Source of the DNA: Strongylocentrotus droebachiensis
Taxonomy: Eukaryota > Echinodermata > Echinoidea > Camarodonta > Strongylocentrotidae
DNA: 64,000 nt
Assembly (NCBI GenBank): GCA_035222895.1
Contig: JAVYIG010000040.1
Span: 1,116,001 to 1,180,000 of the forward strand
Reading direction: 5' to 3'
The position numbers and the translations under genes were made by a program. This document shows, piece after piece, positions 20,936 through 35,100 of the stretch. Below the pieces are notes generated by a model. That model searched no databases. It worked only from the letters and a program-made list of their open reading frames with translations, and had not been told where the DNA came from. Each line of letters begins with the position of its first letter. Position 1 is the first letter of the stretch.

Positions 20936-23280
20936 ACATTGGCGTATGTAGTTACTGTTACATCTAGGAAGATACAAGGCATATATAACACATACATATG
21001 ATGTAGACTCTTGGAAACCCGTACATGTATCGTCAAGCCTTCCTTCCCTCATGCCATGTGGCACTGATTTTAATATAGTTTACGATGGATCTTTCAATTC
21101 TAGTTTGCACACAAGTAGAGGATAATTCATGCAATGAGTAATGTTTTTTGTTGTTGTTATTCAAAACTTTGGGGCAGATACCCACCTAACAAGGTATATA
21201 TGGATGTGCATCTCTAAATGGATCACTATTTGGCAAAAAAAAATTCCAAAAACATGAGGTTTGATTATGTGCTGGAAAATCCCCCCAAAATGCCCCACTA
21301 TTAGATCTACCCCTTAATCGAGCTTACTACTTTCTTCCGACCAACACCTCACCCACATTCTCCCTGAAAAGAAATTGGAAATCCCAGATGCAAAATGAAA
21401 TAAAATTAAAGTCATTTTGCTTTTGCATCCAAAGTCCCCCTTTCTGGCAAAATTACGCTTAAAAATGGGAATGGTTTGGAGGCTTAAGCCGCACGTCCCT
21501 ATTCAATCCAAATCCCAGTTCCCCCCTCCCCGGTCAATGAGCTATTTATTAAACAAATTCTTGCCACAAACATGAAATAATAACACCTTGAATTGTGTAT
21601 GTCCACTCCTTCTCAAAATGACCACTTTGTGCACAAACAATCAAATTCTCTTTACACTTATCATTCCTATTGTTATTCAATGCCCCAAATACTTCCCAGT
21701 AAAACTAATGCCAGGTTTTCATTTTGAATGTAGGATTAAATACATTGATTCTGAGTGGATACTCAACATGAGATCTGACATTTTACTACAAATTTGGCAG
21801 GTACAAATATTGAATATTGCACTTACACAGATATTGGGCATGACTACTTAAAGCATACACATGTATTACAATTCAGCAGTGACAAAAGAAAGGTTTATAT
21901 AGAAACATATGACATTACCAGTATTCATGTACTTTTCTGTTGCTCATGTCAAATTGTGTCCCATATTTTTGCAATTAGTACTCTAGCAAAACAAAATTAG
22001 AACAATTAGTATGCCATATTTTACCTTAAGTTCATTTACCATGAAGTTTAAGAATTTGCTATGTTTTTAAAAACCAAAAGTTCCTTTTAAACAAGCAAGT
22101 CAATGAACATGATTGATGACACATGCATAAGTGGGAAAAGCCATAAATAAATTATTAACAAGCAGCATCTGTGAAAATGATATAACATGAGATAAAGCAA
22201 ACAACACTAACATTTTTGTGAAAGTATTTCTCCTCAGCTATCAATTCTTACAGTTGTGTTATATTTCTTTGTATCATGTTTATGTGTTCTATTAGTTTAT
22301 AATGTAAAGCACAGAGAGAATTAAATTGTCATTATTATGTGCTGTACAAATTCAAAATTAATATCATTATTATTAATATTAATATCATTGTTTAAGGGAG
22401 ATGTAACCACCACACATGTAACAAACATGTTGTTGAAGTTCATTTTCAAGTTACAGTACTTATTCATGAGCACATAATAATAATATGTATAGCTCATCAA
22501 ATCATAGATGATGTGTCAATTGCTATTTTGACTGGTCTAATCACCTTCATATAGTTTCTATTAGACAACATTATTTTCCCCTTGATGTCAGTTTTTAGCA
22601 GGTTTAGGTTTTAGCAGGTTTATTGATGTTTACTGCAAAAGGCATGATGAAACAACAACTAGCTGATAAGTTGTACAAAGATGAATTAGATGATTTCCAG
22701 AATTAGCATGACACTTATATCAGTCCATACATCAGAATATCAGGCTACCCCAACACATTTAATACAGAAATCTCTGCCCCAATAAATACTGTAAGCGCTG
22801 ACTAACAGGGGTACTAGTCTGTACTTCGAATCCAGAAATCTTATCAGACCATGTATTTTACATTGCCTTTGCATAAAATCTGTCACTCAATAAATATTTT
22901 GCTTTAAATAGATAATATTTGAGCTACTGGGTTTGTGCAATGCTGGTCAATACAAATATATCATATAGGGCTTTTTACACTGACCTTATGACCAAACTAA
23001 CATTCACAGAAAAGGGTGTTTAAGTACAACATTTCTTAAGGGGCACATAAACCCTTTGGCATAAGTTTCCTGAGCATACTACTAGGCATTATCACAGCAT
23101 CAATAGGTTTGTAATCACTTATGCAATACAAGAATATCTAAAGAGATGATTGGTACTACAAAATTAAAGAATAGCAGCAAATACAGACATACTTCAGCCC
23201 ATTATTTGTGCACGCTTCGTTTCGTTAGCTTCCACTTATATTGTCCGATTCTTACTTTTTGTTTATTCTTCCCATATACC
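20936..23280. other. AT-rich intergenic stretch with nothing recognised
   Basis: I read this on both strands and find no frame with a recognisable domain, no tandem array and no obvious transposon ends. Short frames near 21588-21851 and 21794-22000 lack any family signature. The stretch may contain part of the DHX57 3' UTR, but no convincing polyadenylation context stands out. Confidence 0.5.
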
Positions 23281-23284
23281 CCGA

Positions 23285-23506
23285 TTAGTGCAAGATGAAA
23301 AGCATCAGTGTGTCTCTATTGCTCACATGATTTCTTCTACGGAATAGGGCCTTGGTTACCCGACGTATGGCCCTTGATGTCGAGGCAATGCTGACCCCGT
23401 GCATCGTCCCTATAGTAGTTAAGAGGGCCCCCGATGCAACAAATGCCAGTGTGAGAAATATCTGCAAGAAAACAGGGAGGGCCCTCGATCTTCCTGTTGG
23501 ATGCAC
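23285..23506 (-). pseudogene. Harbinger (PIF/HARBI1) transposase fragment
   Basis: On the minus strand a short frame reads SRALPVFLQIFLTLAFVASG, then GTMHGVSIASTSRAIRRVT. This matches the N-terminal part of HARBI1-like transposases: a hydrophobic helical segment, then the 'GVS..T.SR.I.RV' helix-turn-helix. The frame ends after about 73 codons, and the catalytic DDE part is not seen in neighbouring sequence. It is a relic. Assignment rests on this motif alone. Confidence 0.6.
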
Positions 23507-24109
23507 GAGCTCAACATGGAGGAGAACTATTAGATAGATGCATCCCTGACGAGAGAAGTGATACCTCTTTGCATCCAGTATTCATGGTAGTAGAGACAAG
23601 GTGCATGTGATAAATGCTGTAATATAAAACCAGATGATAATCATTCTTCTGGTTATAATACATGATCAGTCATATTATAGGCTATAGCTTTCCATAGCTT
23701 TTGAGTTGACACACCCGTTATGAGGCTGGTTAAGGTTTAATTCAAATTTCAAGGTATTGTTTGTAACTGCTAAATTAGAGTCAGTGTTTGCAGACTATCT
23801 GCTATTGTAAAACCAGAAACTTTCATGCATTGTGAAGGACGGCCATTCTACAAAAAAAAAATCAAATTGAGAAAGTTTAGTCTCGTCTCAATTGTGATTC
23901 AGTTTGCGGCATGAAACTTTCATGAATCTTAACCACTTGCAAAACTTGCAAACATTTCCCCCATGTGAAAGTTTCTGGCTGATACCTCGGTCACATCCCC
24001 AAACTGACTCCCATACTGACCAATTCTCGGCCATTAGTCGCTATGTTCATTTGGGGGGGGGGGGGGGTTGGTTTGTTGTCTTGTCTGCTGTCAGTGTCAT
24101 TAATGTGAA

Positions 24110-25025
24110 TGGGGTACCACTGTATACCCTCACTGTGTACTGATGAGCTGCTATGATACGACTCCCTCAACTTAGAGACTGGATCCACACACTGGCCGCC
24201 ATACCCTTTACTGGGTATGAATGAGCTGTTCCATGGCCCCTACGATATGACTAGCTTGTGATTGCAGACTATCATCCAAACATCCCAACCCAAGCCAGGG
24301 GTGATAGTGAACACTAAAAAAAAAAAAAGTTTTTTGTTTTCCCCTCAACCACGCCCCCCATGAGTAAAAAGAAAATTAGAGGATTCGCAGTGAAAAAATG
24401 GCATCTAACTAAATTCCCCCCTTTTGAGTAAGAAAATTGTGAAAAATAGGGAAAATTGGGGAAAAAATAGGGCAAAATAGGGAAGGAAAAAAAATCGGGA
24501 AGAAAAAAAAAATCAGGAAAAAAATCGGGAAAAATAAAAAAAAATAGGGAAACCGATTTAAATCGGGTTTTTATCAGGCCTGCCAAGCACTGTGTAATGA
24601 TGAGTTGTATGATAGCTTCTATAACAGTCTGTGTCCACAGAGTAGCAATCATACCCTCGCTGCGTACTGATGAGCTGTACCATGCATGGCTCCTACGATG
24701 AGACTAGTTTGTGATTGCAGACTATCATCCAAACATCCAAACCCAATCACTGTGTACTGATGAGTTGTATGATGGCTGCTATTATAGGTCTCCCTCCTTT
24801 AAAGCGGGACTGCACTTCTTGTAGCTACGTACGTCCTCTATATGGCAAACAATGCCTAAGCGGTGCATGTTGGTCCCCCATGATCCTCTTTTCTTATGTT
24901 AATTGAGAGCTGATTTGATGAGATAATCATCTGTCAGTGACCATGCAGGGAGGTCTAATCCCTCCTGGCCAAACCAGTGCAGACAGGCTTTAAGAGTCTA
25001 TGTCCACAGAGTAGCCACCATACCC
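24110..25025 (-). repeat. Decayed tandem copies of the DHX57 terminal coding segment
   Basis: The block around the DHX57 stop codon (25007-25085: GTCCACAGAGTAGCCACCAT, then CTGATGAGCTGTACGATGG) recurs in degraded form near 24123, 24205, 24590, 24635 and 24745. A second phrase, GCAGACTATCATCCAAACAT, occurs at 24266 and 24716. The copies lie just downstream of the stop in transcript direction, so they are probably in the 3' UTR. None extends the reading frame. A 230-bp A/T-rich purine stretch (24315-24550) interrupts the set. Confidence 0.65.
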
Positions 25026-28000
25026 TCACTGCGTACTGATGAGCTGTACGATGGCTGCTATGATGCGGCTCCCTCTGGGGCAGGTCCCTAGATCCATTTC
25101 AGGTTGCTTGATCTTATCAGCCAGGAGTTGATCCAGCTCTTTTCTCAGTGTCCTCATCAGCTCACCAACCTATTATGGACCACAAAAAAGAAAAAGATCA
25201 AAACGAGATACACACTAACTGGCAGTGGCAGTTCCCCAAAACTGTGATCTCCCCTCCCCCCTCCCCCCTCCCCCCCCCCCCCCCCCCTCTCCCAGAAGTA
25301 ATTTAAGACCTCCAAAGGTACCCCAAAATGTGATAAAAGACCTACACTTTTTCTCTATGCTTGTAAATTTCTCTGACTTGTGCCATCCCCCCCCCCCCCC
25401 CCCTGTCAAGACAAACATCTGCAACTGAACTTGGCTAAAATGTATCAATTTTGTACTGTACTGTACTGTACCATCATCAAAATATTTGTCTTGTTAAAAG
25501 GACTTTCAGGGTAAAGAATAATACTATATAATTGAAGTAGAGCAATATCTACCTCAATAGACTTGACCCGGAACTGAATCCATCCGCTGTCAAGGGAGAT
25601 GATGAACTCTCCAGCCTTGAGGTCAATCTTGAGTTCACATCCTCCAAACAGAAGCAAAGGGTAGACGGACACCATGCTACAATCACGGATGTACACCTGG
25701 TGAAGAGGGAGATAAAAAGAGAAATTTAAGAGATATGCTCATTAAAAAACATTCAACTCAATTCAACAATTGTTGTAGATAAAAAGCTACAGTTTACATC
25801 ACATATAAAATTGTGTGAGATTGTATTAAAGACATAACAATCATAAACTCAAGCATGGAAAGCTTAGTACAAACACACGTAATTGGATCTAGAGACATGT
25901 AGAACAAAGCCTTAAAAAATGTATGTGCACTGAGACAACATTAACAACTAATGTCTATACTTTATATGGCTAATAGTCCAAAACATACAGGGTACAGAAT
26001 TTTACTCTTAGAAACACTGATCTTGTATTAAAGGCTACATTGACTTGGGACTCCCCAACACTCAAGGGAAACAAATTTCTATCACAATGACCAAATAACA
26101 AGAGAATTATTTACAAAGCACAGCGATAGCTTTTTACTAATCCACTTTATACTCAACCAATAGACCATTTTCGTAATGTAATTAAATTTAATGCATGAGT
26201 CTTTGTTAAGTGCCTTGTTACAAATTATTTAAAAAATCATACCTTTGATGTTTTGACTTTCTCCAAGAAGACAAGGTACGGGCTCTCAAAGTGCCTCACT
26301 CCAAAGTTGACTGACTTTGGATGGACACTCACCTGTAAAAGAGACAATTATCAAACAAAACTGTTCAGTTTTCATAGTTACCAATACCATTTTTCCACCA
26401 GAAGCAAGGGCCAAATTATAAAAAAATGTTAGTTTTTTGTAACAAATGCTTCTGGAAACTCCTATGTGGGTAGAATATAGTCAAATAAAATATCACCCCG
26501 GTATACATTTATTCATGAAATTAAAAAAAACTGTTTTGTGTCATAGCTAATTTACCTATGAATATCTAAGATAAACAAACCATTCCAGTATAATAATTCA
26601 TAAATAACACTATAATCACTGCTCTATTCTCATACTGATATTGTGTTAAAGAGTGTGATTCTTAAAAAAAACAATGAATTTTAAAATACAAGAGAACTTT
26701 TTCAAGCACAACACTAATGGTGAGAGTACAAATCTTGTCTGAATTTTGGTGAAAATGATAATCATGGGCCTAGTATGATCATAGACAGAGTGAAAATCAT
26801 GGGGGCAAGAAAGCTATGTCTTTGGGGAAAATGGAAACTGACTATTATCATATCTTACATATCCATCATCTTTGGTTTTGAATTTGATTTCCTGGGCCTT
26901 GGGGTTCATGGGGACAGCTCCTGCACTGGACTGGGTGTACTTGGCCTCTGGGGTCAAGACCTGGACTACGTTAGGATAGAGGGCAGCGCAGAGCACCGCT
27001 ACGACCAGTTTGTCGTTGCTGGCATTAATATTGATCTGTTGGAAGAGAGAGAGAGAGATTGTGACATGTATGAATATGGAAGAAAAGGGGGTGAAAATGA
27101 AAGCTGTAGAAGTGTCGTAGTCGAGTGGTTTAAGCACTTGACTTTGAAATTCGAAGGTCGTGGTTCGATCCCTGACACAGCACTAATGTCCTTTGGCAAG
27201 GCATTAATCTACATTTGCCACACTCAACCCAGGTGAGGTAAATGGGTACCTGGCAGGAATTAATTCCTTGAAATGCTAGAGCGCTATAATGGCAGCTAGG
27301 CTAAAGCCGGGGTAATAATTAATTTGTCGGCCTCTGAATAGAATTGTCTAGATAGACGGCACTATATAAATGCCTTATTATTATTATTATTATTATTGCT
27401 TAAGATTATACTGTATTTCAAAATAATTCATCCAAATGTAATCTTTAGTTTAGACATGACTATGAAGTGCAGTATGATTCATCACACATAATTATACACA
27501 GTAATCATCAACAAATTGTCAATAACCACAGTTTATTTGCACTCTGAATATCTGAATACTTGAATTAATCTTTTTAGAGAATGAAAAGTAAGTCCATTGT
27601 ATTTCCATTAACTCCTATGTCTAAGTAAGGAATCCTTTGATGTATCAAATTCAGGGGGTTCCCCAAAAAGAAAGTAGACTAATAAATGTTCACAGTTGAT
27701 AACTGTCATCTGCAGACCTTGTAATCATCCTTCATGTAGGATACTAATAACTTCAACACCTTGTTCACATCTATGTGCTAAGATTTATTATACCGAGAAG
27801 TGCTTGAGAAAAGCAACAGAATGGCTCTCAGTAAAAAAGGGACTGGGTGACAGAGGATCAATGCCTTATCCCAGGGCATTAACATAATGAATTGGCCATT
27901 TTCGTAATGTTATCAAATTTAATGCATAACTCTATGTTAAGTGCCATGTTACAAATTTTTTTTCATTTAACTGTTATGAATAATTATTGTATTTCATACA

Positions 28001-29070
28001 TTAGATGTTGCTAGTTAGGATAAGCCATGTTTGTCCTACCTAGCAACAATTAATGTATGCAATTTTGACTATTGAAATATAATTATTCATAACGGATGTA
28101 TGAAATATTTTTTGACATAGCCCTTAAAGATTTATGCATTACATTTGATTACATTACGAAAATGGTCTATTGGATTTGGATTGGATTTGAACCATGGATC
28201 TTCCAAACCAAAGACCGCTGCACTTCCCACTTCCCCTCTTTACTATCTCCCTGTCTCACCTGATGGTCACAGGATTTGATGATCATGTCTCCGTAACCGT
28301 TGGACCTCCTGTCCATCTGACGACCGGTCAGGTTCAGGCTGACGAAGCCGATGCTGCTGAGTAGCTCTGCAAACTGATGCTTCATACTAGCAATCATCTG
28401 CACACACAAAAAAAGAGGAGCAGAAGAAGGCATTTCAGAACAAGCATTCCTCTTTATCTTTCTGAAGCTTGATGCTTTGTTTGAATACAGGGTTGTCTTC
28501 TAAAAAGTTTAGGTGTTTCGTTGGTTCTACCACACATGCTCCGGCAACATTAGTATAGCTATCCATGATCAGTACCTTCGAAATAGTCCAACCATCCTCG
28601 GATATTGCCTACAGTGTCACACTGTTCCAACCCGGTAGCGTGGACAATTCTTATTCATGCCCTCACTGATGTCTGTAATTTGTATCCCAACAGAATTCTT
28701 ACTTCAACCCTGGACCAACACTACAAGAATCTTCAGGACTGAGGGAGGCAGTCATACTAAAACTTGAAGAACCTTAAAAGGATATAATTGCTGTGTACCG
28801 GTATTACTATCATTACTAGCTGGACCCGCGGAAATCCGCGGGATTCTAGAGGGGGGCGGGGGGTGTAAATAGATATATAGAGACTGTCTAAATTAAAACC
28901 ACCAAGAACTTTATTTGCCATTCAGGCCATTAAAAAAATGTTTTGCGTCCCCGCCCGCTTACTTTTTGGGGGCCGCCTCCTATTTTTTTTTTTTTGAATT
29001 TTTTTTGATTTTTTTTTTGAAAGAAAAAAAAACAGCGTCCCCGCCTGCTTCCTATTTGGGGGCCGCCTCC

Positions 29071-29108
<38 letters not shown>

Positions 29109-32100
29109 AAGAAAAAAAACATGAAAAGCACTGCTAAAATGTATTTCTGATTTTAAAAAAGAAAACAAATAAAATTGTCGGCCGCCATCTTGAAAAATAG
29201 CCCGAATGTCAGGGAAAATGTACCGAGCGGCCATTTTGAAAGAAAAAAAAAAGGGCCTCCTCCTTCCCATTTTTCGACGCCAAACATGTTTTTTTTTAAA
29301 TTTGGCCTTATATAAAAAAATAAAAAAAAACGATCCAACTGTACAGGTAGTTATTCTTTAAGCCACTGGAACTGCGTAGAGTTCCGTAGTGTGGAAAGCT
29401 TTTACTGCTTTGTCGATCTGGCATAGGGTAGCGTACTGTTGCGTAGGCATGTAGCGTAGTGTTGCGTAAAAAGGCGTACTTTCTGCGTCAAATTTCTACG
29501 CCGAAAGTACGCGAAAAAAATTAAACATGTTGAATTGTTTTCGTTCATCTTGCGTACCCCTTTCCGTCCCTCAGCATATAGTAACGTAGGCCAGCGTAGT
29601 TGGTACGCAACACTACGCAACTCTACGTATTGACCCCACGCCAATTAGTGACTCGCAAGTGTCACAATAAGTATTAAAAATATGCTCATCTGACCCTAAT
29701 TAAACGCCTAAACCCCCCAAGCTTTCGGGGGTTTATGGCCCCTTGAAACCCGTGGACCCCACGCCTATATTATATATACACTCAACCCGCTGCGATCTGA
29801 TCTCTCCCCCCCCCCCCCCCAACTTTGAAGAATGTAACCCCCGAGCTCTTGGGGGTTTATGGCCCCTTGAAACCCGTGGACCCCACCCCTATATTATATA
29901 TACACTCAACTCAGGACCCGCGGAAATCCGAGGGATTCTAGAGGGGGGCGCAGGCAAAAAATTAAGTTTTTCATTTCGGAGGCTCCATTTCAAATTTTTG
30001 GGAAATTTTCAGGGGCTACTTTTTCAACTTTCGGGGGCTCTTTTTTCTGGGGCTACTTTTTCATTAATTCATAAAAGGATAGGCCTACACTTTGTTGAGA
30101 TTTGTTTAGTAGGCTAAGGTTTCAGGCTTCTTACTTCATGATTGCCTATTTAAAAAAAAAAAAACATTTTTCTAGTTCAATAACTAAGTTTTCATGCATG
30201 GATTTGATGCAAGAACTGTAACATAATGAACCTAGATTGTGATTATTTCCGACCATGAATTGCGATAATCATTTTTCAAAGTAAAATTTTCACAAGAAAA
30301 TCAGACAGTCGTTTAAAAACGTAGACATTAGTAATATTTTTTACTAATTCTAAGCTCAGGTTTCGTAAATCTATTCACGAAACTATATTGAAATCGCGGC
30401 AATAATGATGCAAACCAACAGATAACAATTTCAAAGTGTCAAATGAGTTGAGATGAGCTTGCAGGAAGCTCAACACCGGCGCCGCAGGCGTCGGACGCCT
30501 GCGGGGCGCGGTCCCGGTGTTGGAGCTTCCTGCAAGCTCATCTCAACTCACACACACTGCACTGCGTGTTGATTGAAGGCAGCTTGCGACTGCAACTGTC
30601 AGTCCAATGGTTTTCTTGTGAAAACTTTCCTTTAGAAAATGATAATCAAAATTCAGTATACATGTCCGTAATAATCACAAAATAAGCTTTGATTTCATAC
30701 CTCCATTCACGAAATGTATATAAAAATCGCGGCAATCATGATGGAAATAGGTCTCTAAGTTTGGACGTCGACGGGAATTAGCCCCGTGTAACAGCTCTGG
30801 CTCGTGCAGCGCAGCTAGTACAAAGCAAACCCTATAGCAAGACGCTTTACTCTCGGTGATCCCGCCCTTTGCATAGAGCATTTAATACGCAACATAATGT
30901 GAGTGGTTGGTCATTTGTTGTGAGTCTCTTTGAGAACTGCAAAGAAATGAGTGTGATCGACGGCGCGGTCTATATAGAGAATATCATATAGGAAGATACC
31001 TAACACGGGGTAAGTCATACCCATTCAGCTTGCATTTAATACGCAACTTAATGTGAGTGGATAGTCATCGGTCGTGTGTCTACGGATGTTATGTTGAATA
31101 TCCATGAGGTATCTCTGTCGTCACGCATATCATGCATTATGCATGTCGCGTCTGTTTTCGCCCTGGACGTCGACACGGAGGAGGACCTCGGGCGGAGTAT
31201 AGCCAATTCGCTAGAGTAGACTCTCCCGCGGACGACGGCACCGGGCACGGGTACCCCGAGGGGAGGGTTCAGGAGGAGATAGCTGCACCAACTTGGGTCG
31301 GCGATCTCATTAAAAAACAATAGAATACAAAGGCTGGCGGAGACGTCGCGCCCCCCGCGGAGCCTTAGCGTATTACTTATAGTGATTATTATTATTATGT
31401 ATTTGGCATCACCTATGCCTTGGAGGCATAAAGCCAAATGATTCAATGTAACCCTTGAATATCTCCTCCCTGTATAACTGATTGGGGCTGTGCAGGTAGG
31501 TGGACCTCTTAACTGGGGTTTCCCCCTTCTCTTACACAAATATTGCAGTGGGTTAGTAATGTGCAAAGATAGTGACCCTCCTACATGAGACTTGCATTTA
31601 ATGTACTATCCGAGGGACGGAGGGTTTTCCACTGTAACATAGCCTGCGTCTATGAAACAGAGGAGGGGCAACACACAAATCGCCTCCTTACATACCTGGA
31701 GTGTTTTGACTGAAAGAAAGTTCTCATGACAGAATCTGTAGCTGAAGTAGTTGCTTCGTTCAATAGCTGTGGTCCAACCCTGCAAAAAAGAGAAAATTCA
31801 AAAAGAACAAGCCAATTATAAAATGAAATCATTTTCAGCTCCAATCGCAGTCAACATGATCGATGAAGATAACATAATCTTTCATTCATGTTTCAGAAGC
31901 AGGTTTGTGAAATTTTGCTTAGGTATGCGATTCTACAATAAATGATGGACAGTTTCAAATTCATGCTGCTTATCGTAAACAACTTTATTACAGGGAGCAA
32001 TACAAACAAAAGAGCTATTCCCGAGGTTAAAATTAGCTTCCAATTGCCAAGCTATGTGATGGAAATTCAGAGGGTCTGTTCCTACTTAATAATAATAATA

Positions 32101-35100
32101 ATATTTAATTTTTGTATAGCGCCTAATACAAATGTCTCTAAGCGCTTTACAAATATATTATTACTTACCGTGTATGCCCTCAATAGGGTCAGGTGATCAC
32201 TGTTACCAACAGCAAACTCCTGTCGCTTTTTATCGGCCTGGTCTCGCTTGTCAAAGGGCGCCATCTACACATGGAGACATTCAAGGTGAATAAACGAATA
32301 AAATGTGAAGAGCTAGTACAAGAACAGTTATCACACACTGTGGTAAGTGTTCTATGAATTAAGTTAAACCCGACGCTTGATCTAAAGTCATGTCTATCTA
32401 AAGGAAAAGATAAACTTTGGCTTTGTTAAAACATGACTTTAGGCACAGGGTCATTTTAAGATTTTAGCAGAATATGGCAATATAAGTTAATGCTATGAAG
32501 CTTATTAAACCAAATGTACACATCTTAAGAACCATTTATTGAAAGTATGCTTTCCATTTACCTCACTTCATTGAGTATGATTATCTGATTTTAAACGATG
32601 ACTTTGGAATAAAATACTCTGACTTACAAACGGGGATCTGAAGCTGAGGCTGGCTGCGATGGTCAGGACTGGATCCAGGCACTGGAAGATGGCTCCAAAG
32701 AGCATCAGCTTACCAATCCTCACATCCACAGGGAGAGAGGCAAGATGGTAGCCAAGAGGTGTTAGATCCTACAACACCAAAGACACACAACATTAGCAAC
32801 AACAACATTTCAAGGGGTCAGTGACACAAAGACGTAACTCCATTTTGAGAAAAAGTGGTTTGTGTGTCACTGAGCACTTGGGCCTTAAGGAGTTAAGTCT
32901 ATGTTTCACTAGCCATTGACTTCAATGGGATGTTGGGTGAAGTTAAGTCTGTGGGTTTCTGGAAAGCCCACATTTTTCTGAACATTTTGATATCAAATAT
33001 TCATTTTGGCAAAATATGGTGTTACGTCTTTGTGTCACTGAACCCTCGATTTTGTATAGATCATTTCTCACTACTGTGGCGTACTGGGTGGACTGCTGGG
33101 GAAGGGATGGGCTGTTAACACCACTGCCAACAGATCAGATGATCTTGAGAGTATGTTATGACTTGAAATAATGTTGATGTGCACACCCTAATCTTGATAT
33201 CATAAAGGGAACATACACTTCAAATGATCTGATTATTATGCTGATGTAGAATCAATGGTCATGACAGACTGCCATTCCACATTTTGTCTGACAACCGATA
33301 TGAGATTTTCCAACTATGATGGAAGATGTAATATTTCCAAGAGAAGGTTCCTTAAAATAATCCAAGAAGTAATTGACAAACCTGATCTAAAGTGACAGCT
33401 CCTAAGTCTTGTAGTCTCTGAATAGCATCGTCAATGTTCTCATTCTTGGGAGGCTCCAGCAACTTGTTTAAGACTTCCTGGAAAAAAAGAAGAAAAAAAA
33501 GATTATTTACTTACATGTAAATGTATGTTTCCAATATGTTTTGGAGTTATCTATCAAGGTACAAGATCGCTCCACAAATGCCCTATAAATCATGGCGGAC
33601 GATGAATGATATCCCCATCATACAAACCGCTTCAGAAACTATGAATGGTTGCAGAAGGGGTGGAGCCTAATCCATCAGTCCACTGTATCTTGTCTGATGT
33701 TACATCTAAATCAGGGTTTGCAGCATTTCATGAAAACAAAGTTCCCTGATGTTACACATTTTTTCCCCTGTCCTGGAGGAATTTCAAAAGTTACAGGATC
33801 ATTAATTTATTCCTGTATGAAATGTCTTGATAGAAAATCATCCACTGGATATGCAATTTGACACAACACAAACGGTAATAGACTTACTACTTTCTTTGGG
33901 GGCCAATGAAATTCCCTGACTTTCCTGATTTTTTTTCCTGACTTAATTTATCCTGATTTTATCGCAAATTCACTGACTTTTCCTTAAGTGGAAATAAACA
34001 AGTATCCTTGATTTCCAGGATAGCTGGAAAACCAGTAAATCTCAGAGTGACTGAATAAGCGATTTCGTAATTAGACCATGGGCTGCCGGCGAGTCACGAG
34101 GTCATTTCCCCTAAAAAATCTTGATTTCGAACCCGCTGTGTGTGTGTACATGCACGCTTCGTATACAACGTACGTGCTTGTTTACATCAAGTTTTCAGCG
34201 TACAAACTCTCGGAAATTCAATCATACGATCGCCCATTCTTGTCTAATTTACTGCTTTTTTATTTGTATTGACAATGGAAGACGATACTGTGGTGTCTAT
34301 AGATGACATAAAGTTGTGGACAGTTCCTGCCCTCAAAGATTATCTTCGCAAAAGGAACTTGAAAGTCAGCGGACGAAAAGAGGAGTTGGTAGCGCTTGTG
34401 TTTGCTGCGAAGATGATGCCAGAGCTCGCTGCGCCAGCCACCTCAGCCGGTGTGGCAGAGCAGCAGAAGAAGGAACATTACGGAGACTTGTTGAAGACCC
34501 CAACAGGTAGCTTGCAGGACCCTGATGGACTTGTACAAGGATGGGAGTCTGAGCAATCAATCATCTCAAATGAAGCATCTAATCACATGATGTTGCAAAA
34601 TTTATTACAATTTCAGGTTTAATTGAACCAAAAATAATTCCCAGGAAAGCAAAATCAAGACACACGTGACAATATCATTGATATCCCCCATCCCCGGCCC
34701 CCTCCACCCAAAATATATCTACCTTAGATTTTCAAACATGAAAATTCATGCGTGGGACCGACATATGAAATCGGATTGAATATCAGATTTCAAGTCGGTA
34801 ATCAAATTGCATTAGTGTAATATGTTCTAACATAATCATAACAGTACTTGATATAACTATTTATTCATGTCTTCCTATCATCCGGGGTGAATTTATTGCA
34901 TTTTTCTTCTGAAACATCGCCAAGAAATTTAATTTCGGACGACACTGATGACTGGTGAAGTGGGTCGGTTGTCGACGGGATGAGATCACGAAACTCGCTG
35001 TCAAAAGCCTCAAAAATCCATCAAATATACTTTTTTTCAACGATCTATTGCTTAAATCTAAGAAACAAATAATAAAGGTTAACCTTTCAACTATTTGTTC

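Noticed and set aside
27112..27180. Functional tRNA-Ser/Leu gene
   Set aside because: The tRNA-like head is fused to a SINE body with an ATT tail, and the anticodon region does not fold cleanly.
31048..31566. Longer frame on the minus strand in a GC-rich patch
   Set aside because: No domain, an opposite-strand frame equally open, and composition alone explains the lack of stops.
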